From assembly GCA_022791975.1 (NCBI GenBank), contig JAAWAC010000032.1, forward strand, positions 1 through 39,268: a stretch of 39,268 nucleotides of DNA, read 5' to 3'. Below the pieces are notes generated by a model. It ran no database searches, was not told where the DNA came from, and saw nothing but the letters and a program-made list of their open reading frames with translations. The translations under genes and the position numbers were made by a program. Below, in pieces: positions 25,343-33,925 of this stretch (its first letter is position 1; every line of letters begins with the position of its first letter). This DNA is from Lachnospiraceae bacterium. Its GTDB lineage: Bacteria; Bacillota; Clostridia; Lachnospirales; Lachnospiraceae.

Positions 25343-26068
25343 ATGAGTAACAAAAGATGGTTTTTGAAGGGGATGCGGGACGGTATTCCCATTAGCACCG
25401 GCTATTTTGCCGTGTCCCTGACCCTGGGAATTGCGGCGGGAAAGGCGGGGATCTCGGCCTGGGAGGCTACGGTTATGTCCTTTGCCATGCACGCCTCGGC
25501 GGGGCAGTTTGCAGCCATGGAGCTGATAGCAGCAGGGGCGGGATATCTGGAGATGGTGCTCACGGAGATCGTGGTGAATCTCCGCTATGTGCTGATGTCC
25601 TGCGCCCTGTCTCAAAAGATACGCAGGGATATTCCCTATGCGCACCGGTTTTTTGTGGCCTATGACGTAACCGATGAGATTTTTGGGATCTCCGTTTCTG
25701 TGGAGGGGAAGCTTAATCCCTTTTACACCTATGGAGCCATGGCGGTGGCATCCCCGGGATGGGTGGGCGGTACCCTTTTGGGGGCGCTTCTGGGCAATAT
25801 TATGCCGGACAGGCTGTTAAGCGCCATGAATCTGGCCCTCTATGGCATGTTTATCGCTATTGTGGTGCCTCCGGCCAGGAAAAATAAGATTTTGGCTGGT
25901 TTGGTGCTGGTGTCCTTGGTGGCGGGTGGACTATTTACCTGGCTGCCAGTTTTGGGAAGCTTGTCCTCAGGCTTTCGGATTATGATTCTGACCCTGGTGT
26001 TGGCGGGCGGGGCAGCATTTTTGTTTCCCGTAGAGGAGGAGAAGGAGGAAGAGACCTGTGAGACCTGA
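25343..26068 (+). CDS. azlC: AzlC-family branched-chain amino acid exporter, large subunit
   Basis: This 241-residue membrane protein with several hydrophobic helices matches AzlC: GIPISTGYFAVSLTLGIAAGKAG at the N-terminus, SFAMHASAGQFAAMEL, and NLRYVLMSCALS. With AzlD it forms an amino acid efflux channel; B. subtilis AzlCD exports branched-chain amino acids and 4-azaleucine. The last 15 residues are highly acidic. Its 3' end overlaps the GTG start of azlD. Confidence 0.92.
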   Translation: MSNKRWFLKGMRDGIPISTGYFAVSLTLGIAAGKAGISAWEATVMSFAMHASAGQFAAMELIAAGAGYLEMVLTEIVVNLRYVLMSCALSQKIRRDIPYAHRFFVAYDVTDEIFGISVSVEGKLNPFYTYGAMAVASPGWVGGTLLGALLGNIMPDRLLSAMNLALYGMFIAIVVPPARKNKILAGLVLVSLVAGGLFTWLPVLGSLSSGFRIMILTLVLAGGAAFLFPVEEEKEEETCET

Positions 26069-26369
26069 AACGATGAAATCCATTTTGGTGCTGGGACTAA
26101 CGCTGTACGCAGTGCGTATGCTTCCTCTGGTGTTATTGCACCGGGAGATAAAGAATCGATGGTTCCGCTCCTTTTTATACTATGTACCCTATGTGACCCT
26201 GACCGTTATGACCTTTCCGGCTATTTTGTCAGCCACAAAGAGTGTGTTTTCCGCGGCTGCCGGCTTTGGGGCGGCGGTGCTTTTGGCCTACAGGGGAAGG
26301 AGCCTGTTTCAGGTGGCTATCGGAGGCTGCCTGGTGGTAGGGCTGGTGGAGCTGTTGCCCTTTGTATAG
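26058..26369 (+). CDS. azlD: AzlD-family small exporter subunit
   Basis: This 103-residue membrane protein has three or four helices and includes LTLYAVRMLPLVLL near the start and YVPYVTLTVMTFPAIL, typical of AzlD. GTG at 26058 is chosen because AAGGAGG lies nine bases upstream; ATG at 26073 has no good ribosome site. Overlap with azlC implies coupled translation of the two subunits. Confidence 0.88.
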   Translation: MRPETMKSILVLGLTLYAVRMLPLVLLHREIKNRWFRSFLYYVPYVTLTVMTFPAILSATKSVFSAAAGFGAAVLLAYRGRSLFQVAIGGCLVVGLVELLPFV

Positions 26370-26452
26370 GGGGCTGGTTGCAGGGAGAAAGGCTCTACGG
26401 TGTTTTGGATAGATTTTTGGAGTTGTTGTTGCCACAGGCAGCTGGAGAACCG

Positions 26453-26492
26453 GGGATTGTCTTTATGAGAAGGCAGTCCCTTTTCATTTTTT
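26453..26492 (+). terminator. Terminator of azlCD
   Basis: The 11-pair stem 26453-26463 / 26470-26480 (two G-T pairs) with a six-base loop is followed by TTTTCATTTTTT. Confidence 0.88.
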
Positions 26493-26539
26493 CGTATGGA
26501 GCGTCAAAAAGCCGGGGAAATTTAAAAAATTTTTTGGTC

Positions 26540-26580
26540 GTGCAACATTTTACCAGAGTGGAAACTCTTTTTATATAGGA
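26540..26580 (+). promoter_or_regulatory. Possible ECF-type promoter of first sigma gene
   Basis: GCAACATTTT at 26542-26551 resembles an ECF -35 element, and an AT-rich stretch ending TATATAGGA lies about 20 bases on. The usual CGTC-like -10 is not seen, so this is tentative. Autoregulation would fit. Confidence 0.3.
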
Positions 26581-26664
26581 TGGATAAAATGATGTGCAGT
26601 GCACAGGCAGGACACAAAAAACGGATGTTCTGTTTTGAAATGGGGTGAGGGATTGGAGCGGTTT

Positions 26665-27132
26665 ATGGAGCTGTATGAAACCGTCTACCGGGATTTGTAT
26701 CGGCTGGCCTATTCTTATTTGGGCAATGCCCAGGACGCGGAGGATGCGGTGGGGGATACGGCTTTGCGTGCCTATGAGAATTTTTCGTCTCTTCGCCGGC
26801 CGGAGGCCTTTCGGGCCTGGATTTTTCGGATTCTGGTGAATCAGTGCAAATCCTGCCTGCGCCGGCGGGCAAGGAAGGGGACCGTGGAGCTGAAGGAGGA
26901 GCTTGTCTATGAGCCGGAGCTAACAGAACGAACAAGAGTTCTGGAATTGTTGGCGGATCTGGCTCCGGAGGAACGGCAAATCGTGTCATTAGCGGTATTT
27001 GGGGGCTTTCGGGGTGAGGAGATTGCCCGGATTTTGCGCCGCAATCACAGCACGGTTCGTTCCCGATATCGGAGGGCTCTGAAGAAGTTGGAGAAAAGTA
27101 TCCAGGAAGAGGAGGTGCGCCGTGATGCATAG
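26665..27132 (+). CDS. ECF-type RNA polymerase sigma factor
   Basis: This 155-residue sigma factor has region 2 (DLYRLAYSYLGNAQDAEDAV, then FRAWIFRILVNQCKS) and region 4 (LAPEERQIVSLAVFGGFRGEEIARIL with the HTH and final RSRYRRALKKLEK). ECF factors direct polymerase to stress or envelope genes and are usually held by a membrane anti-sigma protein. ATG at 26665 has GGAG six bases upstream; a TTG at 26653 is an alternative. The stop overlaps the next gene, a membrane protein with a basic N-terminal segment, the likely anti-sigma. Confidence 0.88.
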   Translation: MELYETVYRDLYRLAYSYLGNAQDAEDAVGDTALRAYENFSSLRRPEAFRAWIFRILVNQCKSCLRRRARKGTVELKEELVYEPELTERTRVLELLADLAPEERQIVSLAVFGGFRGEEIARILRRNHSTVRSRYRRALKKLEKSIQEEEVRRDA

Positions 27133-29278
27133 CGAGGAATTGTTGGATCGATTGAAAAAGGAGGGACACAGTCTGGAAATTCCAGACAGTGTAAAGCCGG
27201 AACAGGTGCGAAAAAGACTGGAGGCACTTTCAGAGAAGAACGGAGAGAACGGGGACACGCTGGGAAAAGGTAGGAAAAAAAGACGTATCCAAAGCAGGAG
27301 ATATCAGGCGCGGGCTGCGGCTGTCTTTGTCTGCCTGGTGCTGGGAGGAGTGGTGGCTTTGGGACAGCAGGGATTTTTTAGACGGACATGGGAACCCTTT
27401 ACCCAGGTGGAGGACAGAGAGATTACCCAGGGCTTTTTGGGGGCGGAGGATCAAAAGGAGCACATGGTGGAGGCGCTATTTGCGCCGGCCATAGAGGTTC
27501 CCTCGGCGACCTACGAGGAGATTTATGCCTCTATGGAGCAAAGCTGGCAGCAGTATCCTTTGGATAAAACAAATGTTCGATATGAGGCAGAGCGAAAGGA
27601 GATGCTTTCCCTGGGAGGCATAGAGGATCTGCAGGGGGACAATAGTCTGGCAATGGCGGAGGCAGCGGATGCAGTTCATGGAATTACCAATCTGCGCACG
27701 GCTGGTGTGGAGGAGGGAGATCTCATCAAAAATGATGGGCGGTATCTGTATCAGGTAATCCAGCAGGAAGAGGCCGGAGAAAATTGGCAGGCGGTACAGA
27801 TTTTGGATACAAAGGATGGGGTAGAGGAATTGTGCAGGTTGGGGAAATTTACCAATTTGCAGGAGATCTATGTATGGGAGAATCTGCTGCTAACCGTGGA
27901 GCAAAATTATTATGACCATATGGAATACCTTTTGGGAAAATCCAGGGAGGTGAGCTGTACGGATGAGCTCTGGATGGACCGGGGGTTTCATCAGATCTCC
28001 ATTTACAATCTGGAGAAACGCAGTCAGCCGGAAAAAATCAAGACCTTTACTCTTCAGGGCACTTATGAGAGTTCCCGAATCGTGGACGGTTATCTTTACA
28101 GCTTTAGTCGGTATCAGGCACAGCCGGGAGAAGGTGAGACGGATTATGATGCCTATGTGCCCCGCATAGATGGGGAAATGCTGCCAGCCAAGGAGATTCT
28201 TTTACCCCGGGACAGCAGGGAAACGGGATACCTGGTGCTGGTTTCGGTAGATCTGGAAAATCCCCGGGAGTTTGTGCAGACTACGGCCATGGTTTGTGGA
28301 GGTGACATGTTCTATGTGAGCGGAAACAGCATTTATGTGACAGAACCTGTGGATGCAGAGATTCAGGAAGGCTGGAACGGCACCAGCACCAGGATCACCC
28401 GGTTTACCTACCAAAAGGGACACTTTGTGCTCCAGGCGCGGGAAGAGATTCCCGGACTTCTGGATGACAGCTTCTGTCTGGATGAATATAAGGAGCATCT
28501 GCGGGTAGTGACCACCCTCCGGGAGACCTGCTATGAGAAGGTTGTGGATGACAGGACCGGACAGACGGCTGGCTACAAATTTTTGGAGGAAAAGCAGAGT
28601 AATGCCCTGTACATCTATAATGGGAAACTGGAAATGACAGGAAGCATAGAGGGGCTGGCTTTGGAGGAGCGAGTTTATTCGGCACGCTTATTGGGAGATA
28701 CCGGCTACTTTGTCACCTTTCGCCAAACCGATCCTCTGTTTGCAGTGGATTTGTCAGATCCGGAGAATCCCCGGTTATTGGGAGAACTGAAGGTCAGTGG
28801 CTTTTCGGAATATTTACACTTCTATGGGGAGGGATGTCTCCTGGGCATTGGCATGGAAGCGGACCAGGAGACAGGGCGCCAGGAATGTATGAAGCTTTCC
28901 ATGTTTGATATCTCCGATCCTGCCCATGTGACAGAGCTTGCCAGGCTGAAAATGGAGGGTTATCATTACAGTGAGGCCTTATACAATTACCGGGCGGTAT
29001 TGGTAGATCCTGAGGAGAATCTTTTTGGATTTTCAGCGGAGGGAAGCAATCGGGGCAGCTATTGGAAAAATTATCTGGTGTTTTCCTATGAAAATGGCAC
29101 CTTTGTGGAAAAGCTTAAGGTGGAGGATAATGAGGATGCCTGGCGCTATGGGATGCGGGGGACCTTTATTGGAGATGTGTTCTACCTGCTGCGCCAGGAT
29201 GGCAGTGTAAGGAGCTATGACAGAAATACCTGGCAGCAGCTGGAACATTTGGAGGTTTCAGAGGGAAAAAAGAACTGA
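27125..29278 (+). CDS. Membrane-anchored beta-propeller protein, probable anti-sigma
   Basis: This is a 717-residue protein. A cytoplasmic N-terminus of about 60 charged residues is followed by one membrane helix (about 62-80) and a large extracellular part that matches the C-terminal beta-propeller family (PF09826 type): VEEGDLIKNDGRYLYQV, then repeated strand blocks such as LYSFSRYQ, YFVTFRQTDPLFAVDLSDPE and LYNYRAVLVD. Its overlap with the sigma gene and its topology suggest it senses an outside signal and holds the sigma factor (inference). No standard zinc anti-sigma motif (HxxxCxxC) is seen. ATG 27125 or GTG 27122 fits the GAGGAGG site. Confidence 0.82.
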   Translation: MHSEELLDRLKKEGHSLEIPDSVKPEQVRKRLEALSEKNGENGDTLGKGRKKRRIQSRRYQARAAAVFVCLVLGGVVALGQQGFFRRTWEPFTQVEDREITQGFLGAEDQKEHMVEALFAPAIEVPSATYEEIYASMEQSWQQYPLDKTNVRYEAERKEMLSLGGIEDLQGDNSLAMAEAADAVHGITNLRTAGVEEGDLIKNDGRYLYQVIQQEEAGENWQAVQILDTKDGVEELCRLGKFTNLQEIYVWENLLLTVEQNYYDHMEYLLGKSREVSCTDELWMDRGFHQISIYNLEKRSQPEKIKTFTLQGTYESSRIVDGYLYSFSRYQAQPGEGETDYDAYVPRIDGEMLPAKEILLPRDSRETGYLVLVSVDLENPREFVQTTAMVCGGDMFYVSGNSIYVTEPVDAEIQEGWNGTSTRITRFTYQKGHFVLQAREEIPGLLDDSFCLDEYKEHLRVVTTLRETCYEKVVDDRTGQTAGYKFLEEKQSNALYIYNGKLEMTGSIEGLALEERVYSARLLGDTGYFVTFRQTDPLFAVDLSDPENPRLLGELKVSGFSEYLHFYGEGCLLGIGMEADQETGRQECMKLSMFDISDPAHVTELARLKMEGYHYSEALYNYRAVLVDPEENLFGFSAEGSNRGSYWKNYLVFSYENGTFVEKLKVEDNEDAWRYGMRGTFIGDVFYLLRQDGSVRSYDRNTWQQLEHLEVSEGKKN

Positions 29279-29440
29279 CTTTCCTTTTCTGGTATTTTAT
29301 GATAAAATTTGAAAGGCGGAAAATGAGACATCTTAAAAAAATATATAGATTTTTCTGTAGTAATTATTCATTTTTATCCGTTAATATAGATGTAAAAGAA
29401 AATCAGACTGGTGCACACAGGCTGATTGGGAGGGCCCCCG

Positions 29441-29998
29441 ATGCTTTTATATTTGTCCATGCTGGATACACAGGCAGAAAAGGAAAAGTTTACGGAAATC
29501 TATGAACAGTATCAGCATTTTTGCTGGTATGTGGCAAACAGAATCTTAAGTGACCATCACTTGGCGGAGGATGCGGTGCAGAATGCGTTTCTGGCCCTTA
29601 CCCGTCACCTGGACAAGGTGGGAGAGGTGGATACCCCTAGGACCCGCAAGTTTTTGATGACCATTGTAAAGAGCAAGGCCATTGATCTTTTGCGGAAGGA
29701 AAAGGGGGAGCCAGCGCTTTCTGCGGACGAGCTGGAGTACGATCTGCCAGACGAAAAAACAGATTTGCTGGCAGATTACATAACCCGAGAAAACTACAAC
29801 CGTTTGGTTTCCTGCGTTTTGGAGCTGGATGAGAGGTATCGGGTGGTGTTTGAGTATAAATATCTGCACCAGCTGTCGGATCAGGAAATCGCTGATTTGT
29901 TGGGAGTCAGCGCTAAGGCTGTGAACGTGCGTTATTTCCGTGCACGCAGGAAGCTTCAGGAAATGATTCAAAGGGAGGTGGCCAGCCATGGAAGATAA
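29441..29998 (+). CDS. ECF-type RNA polymerase sigma factor (second)
   Basis: This is a 185-residue sigma factor. Region 2 includes YEQYQHFCWYVANRIL and HLAEDAVQNAFLAL; region 4 includes LDERYRVVFEYKYLHQLSDQ and EIADLLGVSAKAVNVRYFRARRKL. ATG at 29441 has GGGAGGG six bases upstream; a TTG at 29426 and an ATG at 29459 are weaker options. The stop overlaps the start of the putative anti-sigma gene. It is distinct in sequence from the factor at 26665, so two signalling modules lie side by side. Confidence 0.88.
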   Translation: MLLYLSMLDTQAEKEKFTEIYEQYQHFCWYVANRILSDHHLAEDAVQNAFLALTRHLDKVGEVDTPRTRKFLMTIVKSKAIDLLRKEKGEPALSADELEYDLPDEKTDLLADYITRENYNRLVSCVLELDERYRVVFEYKYLHQLSDQEIADLLGVSAKAVNVRYFRARRKLQEMIQREVASHGR

Positions 29999-30911
29999 AA
30001 GGATGGAAAGTCCCCAGGATCAGCTTTTGGCGGAGGTGCTGGACGCGTGTATGGAGGAGCAGCTAAGCTTTGTGCCGCCGGAGCGGGAGATTGGAAGGAT
30101 GCATAAGTTCTCTCCGGAATTCCGCCAGAGGATGGAGGAAATTCTCCGAAGCCAGAAAGCGCCGTCCGGTAAGAAAATGGAGAAGCGGGAGTTTATTTAC
30201 GGGTTTAACAAGCTGGCTGCCTGCGTTTTGATGTTGTTGATCGTGGGTGGTATGGGATATCTGGGTATGCATCTACTTCCCTCAGGCAGCAAGAATTATG
30301 AGGAAGAAATGAGCAGCGGGCAAATGATAGAGGAGACAGCACCTACGGAGGCGCCTGCTGCAGAAGATGGGCAGAAACAGGAATCGGGCATGGAAATGGA
30401 CAATGAGGCCATTTCCGCGGAGCAGGATACCAGGACGGGCCAAAATGCAGGATCGGAGGCCTCAGGGGAAGAAGGGCAGATTCCAGATGTGCTGTTTATG
30501 GGACAATATCTGGAGGCGGCCCCACGGCAGGAATTGCCGGCTGAGAGCGGAATGGTGAAGACCCTGGTAAATAGTCCGATGATTGCCCGGGATGCCCAGG
30601 AGCTTCTGGTGACCATTGGCAATATGGAGGAGTATCCCATCCGGTACTATGCGGATATGGATCTGGAAGTGCAGATCGATGACATCTGGTATCTGGTGAA
30701 GCCTTTGCAAGAGCCAGCGGAAGAAGATCGAAACCGCATTGTCTCCCTGGATCCAGGCATGGCTCAGGATGAGACCATAGATTTGACCAACTATACCTTA
30801 GATTACGATGCCCAGGCTTATCGGGTGGTGACTTACCTGGACGGCATGACACTGTGTGCACAGTTTCAGTTTGAGACTGAAGAGCTGTTTGGGGAGGAGG
30901 AAGAACCGTGA
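29988..30911 (+). CDS. Putative membrane anti-sigma protein with Ig-like C-terminus
   Basis: This is a 307-residue protein. An N-terminal cytoplasmic part of about 70 residues is followed by one membrane helix (about 75-95), an acidic Ala/Glu/Gln-rich linker, and a beta-rich C-terminal domain. That domain has the pattern of a bacterial Ig-like fold (VTIGNMEEYPIRYYADMDLEVQ, then IDDIWYLVKP). Its place directly after, and overlapping, an ECF sigma gene supports an anti-sigma role (inference). GGGAGG precedes the ATG. It overlaps the next gene by 4 bases (GTGA). Confidence 0.75.
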   Translation: MEDKRMESPQDQLLAEVLDACMEEQLSFVPPEREIGRMHKFSPEFRQRMEEILRSQKAPSGKKMEKREFIYGFNKLAACVLMLLIVGGMGYLGMHLLPSGSKNYEEEMSSGQMIEETAPTEAPAAEDGQKQESGMEMDNEAISAEQDTRTGQNAGSEASGEEGQIPDVLFMGQYLEAAPRQELPAESGMVKTLVNSPMIARDAQELLVTIGNMEEYPIRYYADMDLEVQIDDIWYLVKPLQEPAEEDRNRIVSLDPGMAQDETIDLTNYTLDYDAQAYRVVTYLDGMTLCAQFQFETEELFGEEEEP

Positions 30912-31855
30912 AAAAGAGAACGGGTTTGATGACGGGGATACTGTTTGCGCTACTGGTCCTGGGAGGCTGCGGAGGTGGCTATGATAAGGGGACGATGGAG
31001 GAAGCGTCGGTGGCTACACAGTCTACATATGATATGGCTGCCAATGACTATAAGGGAGAGTACCAAGAGGAAACTGCGGAGGTATATCCTGAGGAAGACG
31101 GAGTGTCAGCTTCCAGTGGCATTGCCAGTGTGTCTGGCGTTAGCCAGAAGCTGATTAAAACTGTAAACTTACATATGGAGACCAGGGAATTTGATCCCCT
31201 CTTGTCTGACATTACCACAAAGACGCAGGAGCTGGGAGGCTATGTGGAATCCTCGGAGGTGAGTGGAGACAGCTATTATGGAAATAGTACCCGAAGTGCC
31301 TGGCTGCGGTTGCGGATTCCTGCAGAGAAGCTTGATGGCTTCGTGGAGGTCATGGGAGAGATGGGCAACGTCACCTATAAGGAAGAGTCTGTCCAGGATG
31401 TGACTTTGGAGTATGTAGATGTGGAGAGCCACAAACAGGCCTTGACCACAGAACAGGAGCGCTTGCTGACCCTTTTGGAAAGCGCCGAGAACATGGAGGA
31501 CATTATCCAGATTGAGACTCGTCTCTCGGAAATTCGCTACGAGCTTCAATCCTATGAGTCCAGGCTACGGGTTATGGATAATCAGGTTCAGTACAGCACG
31601 GTCACCTTAAGTATCCAGGAGGTAGAGCGGATTACGGAGGTGAAAAAGAAAACCTTTTTTGAGGAAATTGCCGGTCGTTTCTCCGACAATCTCTACGATA
31701 TTGGCCAGGGAATCCGCAGTTTTGCCATTTGGTTTCTAAGCTCCCTGCCCTATCTGCTTATCTGGGCTGGTGTGATTGGTCTGGTGGTATGGCTTTTGCG
31801 CAGAAAGATTTTTCCAAGATTGCCCATAAAAGTCAAAAAGGAAAAAGAAAACTGA
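30908..31855 (+). CDS. DUF4349 lipoprotein
   Basis: This is a 315-residue protein. The N-terminal signal with LGGC lipobox indicates a lipoprotein. The middle holds the DUF4349 pattern (KTVNLHMETREFD, ELGGYVESSEVSG, LRLRIPAEKLDGF, VTLEYVDVESH), followed by a coiled coil (about 180-235). A hydrophobic helix near the C-terminus (WFLSSLPYLLIWAGVIGLVVWLL) adds a membrane anchor. The GTG start overlaps the previous stop and has GGAGGAGG upstream. It likely works with the sigma/anti-sigma pair as an envelope component or sensor. Confidence 0.85.
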   Translation: MKKRTGLMTGILFALLVLGGCGGGYDKGTMEEASVATQSTYDMAANDYKGEYQEETAEVYPEEDGVSASSGIASVSGVSQKLIKTVNLHMETREFDPLLSDITTKTQELGGYVESSEVSGDSYYGNSTRSAWLRLRIPAEKLDGFVEVMGEMGNVTYKEESVQDVTLEYVDVESHKQALTTEQERLLTLLESAENMEDIIQIETRLSEIRYELQSYESRLRVMDNQVQYSTVTLSIQEVERITEVKKKTFFEEIAGRFSDNLYDIGQGIRSFAIWFLSSLPYLLIWAGVIGLVVWLLRRKIFPRLPIKVKKEKEN

Positions 31856-31865
31856 GAAAAGAGGT

Positions 31866-31905
31866 AGGAGCCGGGACAGTCCTTATGTCCCGGCCCCTTT
31901 TATCT
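31866..31905 (+). terminator. Terminator of second sigma operon
   Basis: The perfect stem GCCGGGACA/TGTCCCGGC (31870-31878 and 31886-31894) is followed by CCCCTTTTA. Confidence 0.85.
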
Positions 31906-31934
31906 GCTTTTTTCACTGTTTTTTCCAGTTTTTC

Positions 31935-31963
31935 TTCACAATGAATGGGGATTCTGCTATAAT
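31935..31963 (+). promoter_or_regulatory. Promoter of GH13 gene
   Basis: TTCACA at 31935-31940, a 17-base spacer and TATAAT at 31958-31963. The predicted transcript start falls at or next to the first in-frame ATG (31972), leaving almost no leader. Confidence 0.7.
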
Positions 31964-31971
31964 AATTTTAT

Positions 31972-33924
31972 ATGTGTATGGGTAGAACACACAAAAGAAG
32001 CTGGATGTTATACTTGAGATCAGGGCAAAGAGAGGCGGGAGACGGATTGAGAAAGGCAGAAGAGGGTTTTTCTTATTTTGTGAAAGATGGGTATCCAGAC
32101 AGGCTGGGAGTGAGTAAAAGGGGACGGGATGTTAATTTTGCAGTAGCCGTGCCAGACAGAAAGCCCTGTAGTCTGTTGTTGTATCGAAAGGGAAGTCAGG
32201 AGGCGGAGGCCTCGATTCCCATTGCCAGTCGTTCTCCCTATGGGGACATTCGTGCAGTTTGCATTGAAAAGCTGCCGGTTGAGAAATATGAATATAATTA
32301 TCGCATTGACGGAGAGGTGGTTTTGGACCCCTATGCGGGCAGCATCCGAGGCAGGCAGGTCTGGGGGAAGGAGTGCCCAGAGCAGGATTTACACTGTGGC
32401 ATCAATGTTGCCGCCTATGACTGGGAGGGGGACAGGCCCTTGGAGATTCCCTATGAGCAGTGTGTGCTGTATGCGACACATGTGCGGGGGTTTACCATGC
32501 ATCCCTCCTCCAAGGTGCGACACAAGGGGACCTTTCGGGGAGTGGAGGAGAAAATTCCCTATCTTAAGGAGCTGGGAATCAACCAGTTGGAATTGATGCC
32601 AGTCTACGAGTTTGCAGAGGTTTCCTCCCCGGGAGAGACCATGGTGCTGGGACAGGACCGGTTTAAGAAGCAGGAGGATCGGATCAATTACTGGGGCTAT
32701 GGGCCAGGCTATTATTTTGCCCCCAAGGCCTCCTACGCCTCCACAGACAATCCGGTCCGGGAGCTGAAGAACCTGGTAAAAGCGTTGCACAAAAATGGGA
32801 TAGAGTTGATCCTGGAATTTTATTTTCCGCGGGAAACCAATCCCAATTTGATTCTGGATTGCATGAAATACTGGGTGTTGGAATACCATATAGATGGCGT
32901 TCATATCAACGGAGGAGGCACACCCATTCAGGTGCTGGCTCGGGAGCCGCTCCTTAGTCGGGTAAAGATTATGAGTGAGGGCTTTCCCATGGATGAGATA
33001 TATCCCCGGGGCTATTGTCCGTCCTTTCGGAATCTGGCAGAATATCACGAGGGCTTTCTGGGGACGGCCCGGCGTCTGTTAAAAGGGGAGGAGGGGCAGC
33101 TTTTGGAGTTTGCCCAGCTTATCCGAAAGAATCCGGAGAAAAGCGGTGTGGTGAATTATATCAGCAATCACAATGGCTTTACCCTGGCGGATCTGGTCTC
33201 CTATGACGAGAAACACAACGAGGCCAACGGTGAGGATAACCGGGATGGCAGCAGCTATAATTACAGCTGGAACTGTGGGGAAGAGGGGCCTTCCAGCAGC
33301 CGAAAGATCCGCAGATTGCGGCTTAGGCAGAGCAAGAATGCCCTGGCTCTGGTTTTTTTAGCCCAGGGGACCCCTCTTTTATTCAGTGGAGATGAGCTGG
33401 GAAATTCCCAACAGGGAAATAACAACACCTACTGTCAGGACAATGAGCTGGGTTGGATCTGCTGGAACAACGGAAAAGGTGGACGAGTGCTACAGGACTT
33501 TACCCGGCGGCTGATTGCCTTTCGGAAAAATCATCCCATTTTTCATCAGCCCTGGCCTTTGCATGTGACAGATTATCTCTCCTGTGGCTATCCGGATCTG
33601 TCCTATCATGGAAACCGGGCCTGGTATGGAGGCTTTGAGCATCAAAACAGACATCTTGGGATGATGTATGCGGCGGATTATATTGCGGCCAACAGCCAGG
33701 GGAATCAGAGAGATGATTATTTTTATGTGGCCTATAATTTTCACGGAATTCCCCGTGAGTTTGCGCTTCCCAGGTTGACCGGAGAACGGAAATGGTATGT
33801 GGCTGTAGATACCAGCCGGGAGGCGCCGGAGGAGATTCTGGAAAAGGGGCAGGAAGAACTTTTGAAGGAGCAAAAAACAGTGGTGGTGCCAGAGCACTCC
33901 ATTCTGGTTTTGATCGGAAAGTAA
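31972..33924 (+). CDS. GH13 GlgX/isoamylase-like protein, likely catalytically impaired
   Basis: This is a 650-residue protein with an N-terminal beta domain and a GH13 barrel of the glycogen-debranching type (YWGYGPGYYFAPKASYAS; SYDEKHNEANGEDNRDG). Catalytic positions look altered: the nucleophile motif DGFRFDLA reads DGVHINGG (Asn313), and the usual HD of the last motif reads HN (Asn401). Region I, normally DVVFNHT, reads EFYFPRE. The general acid Glu336 remains. Glycogen binding without cleavage, or changed chemistry, is possible. The start is uncertain: ATG 31972 or 31978 would be nearly leaderless; ATG 32005 has a weak ribosome site. It overlaps no neighbour and precedes the DUF5662 gene by one base. 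Confidence 0.78.
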   Translation: MCMGRTHKRSWMLYLRSGQREAGDGLRKAEEGFSYFVKDGYPDRLGVSKRGRDVNFAVAVPDRKPCSLLLYRKGSQEAEASIPIASRSPYGDIRAVCIEKLPVEKYEYNYRIDGEVVLDPYAGSIRGRQVWGKECPEQDLHCGINVAAYDWEGDRPLEIPYEQCVLYATHVRGFTMHPSSKVRHKGTFRGVEEKIPYLKELGINQLELMPVYEFAEVSSPGETMVLGQDRFKKQEDRINYWGYGPGYYFAPKASYASTDNPVRELKNLVKALHKNGIELILEFYFPRETNPNLILDCMKYWVLEYHIDGVHINGGGTPIQVLAREPLLSRVKIMSEGFPMDEIYPRGYCPSFRNLAEYHEGFLGTARRLLKGEEGQLLEFAQLIRKNPEKSGVVNYISNHNGFTLADLVSYDEKHNEANGEDNRDGSSYNYSWNCGEEGPSSSRKIRRLRLRQSKNALALVFLAQGTPLLFSGDELGNSQQGNNNTYCQDNELGWICWNNGKGGRVLQDFTRRLIAFRKNHPIFHQPWPLHVTDYLSCGYPDLSYHGNRAWYGGFEHQNRHLGMMYAADYIAANSQGNQRDDYFYVAYNFHGIPREFALPRLTGERKWYVAVDTSREAPEEILEKGQEELLKEQKTVVVPEHSILVLIGK

Positions 33925-33925
33925 A

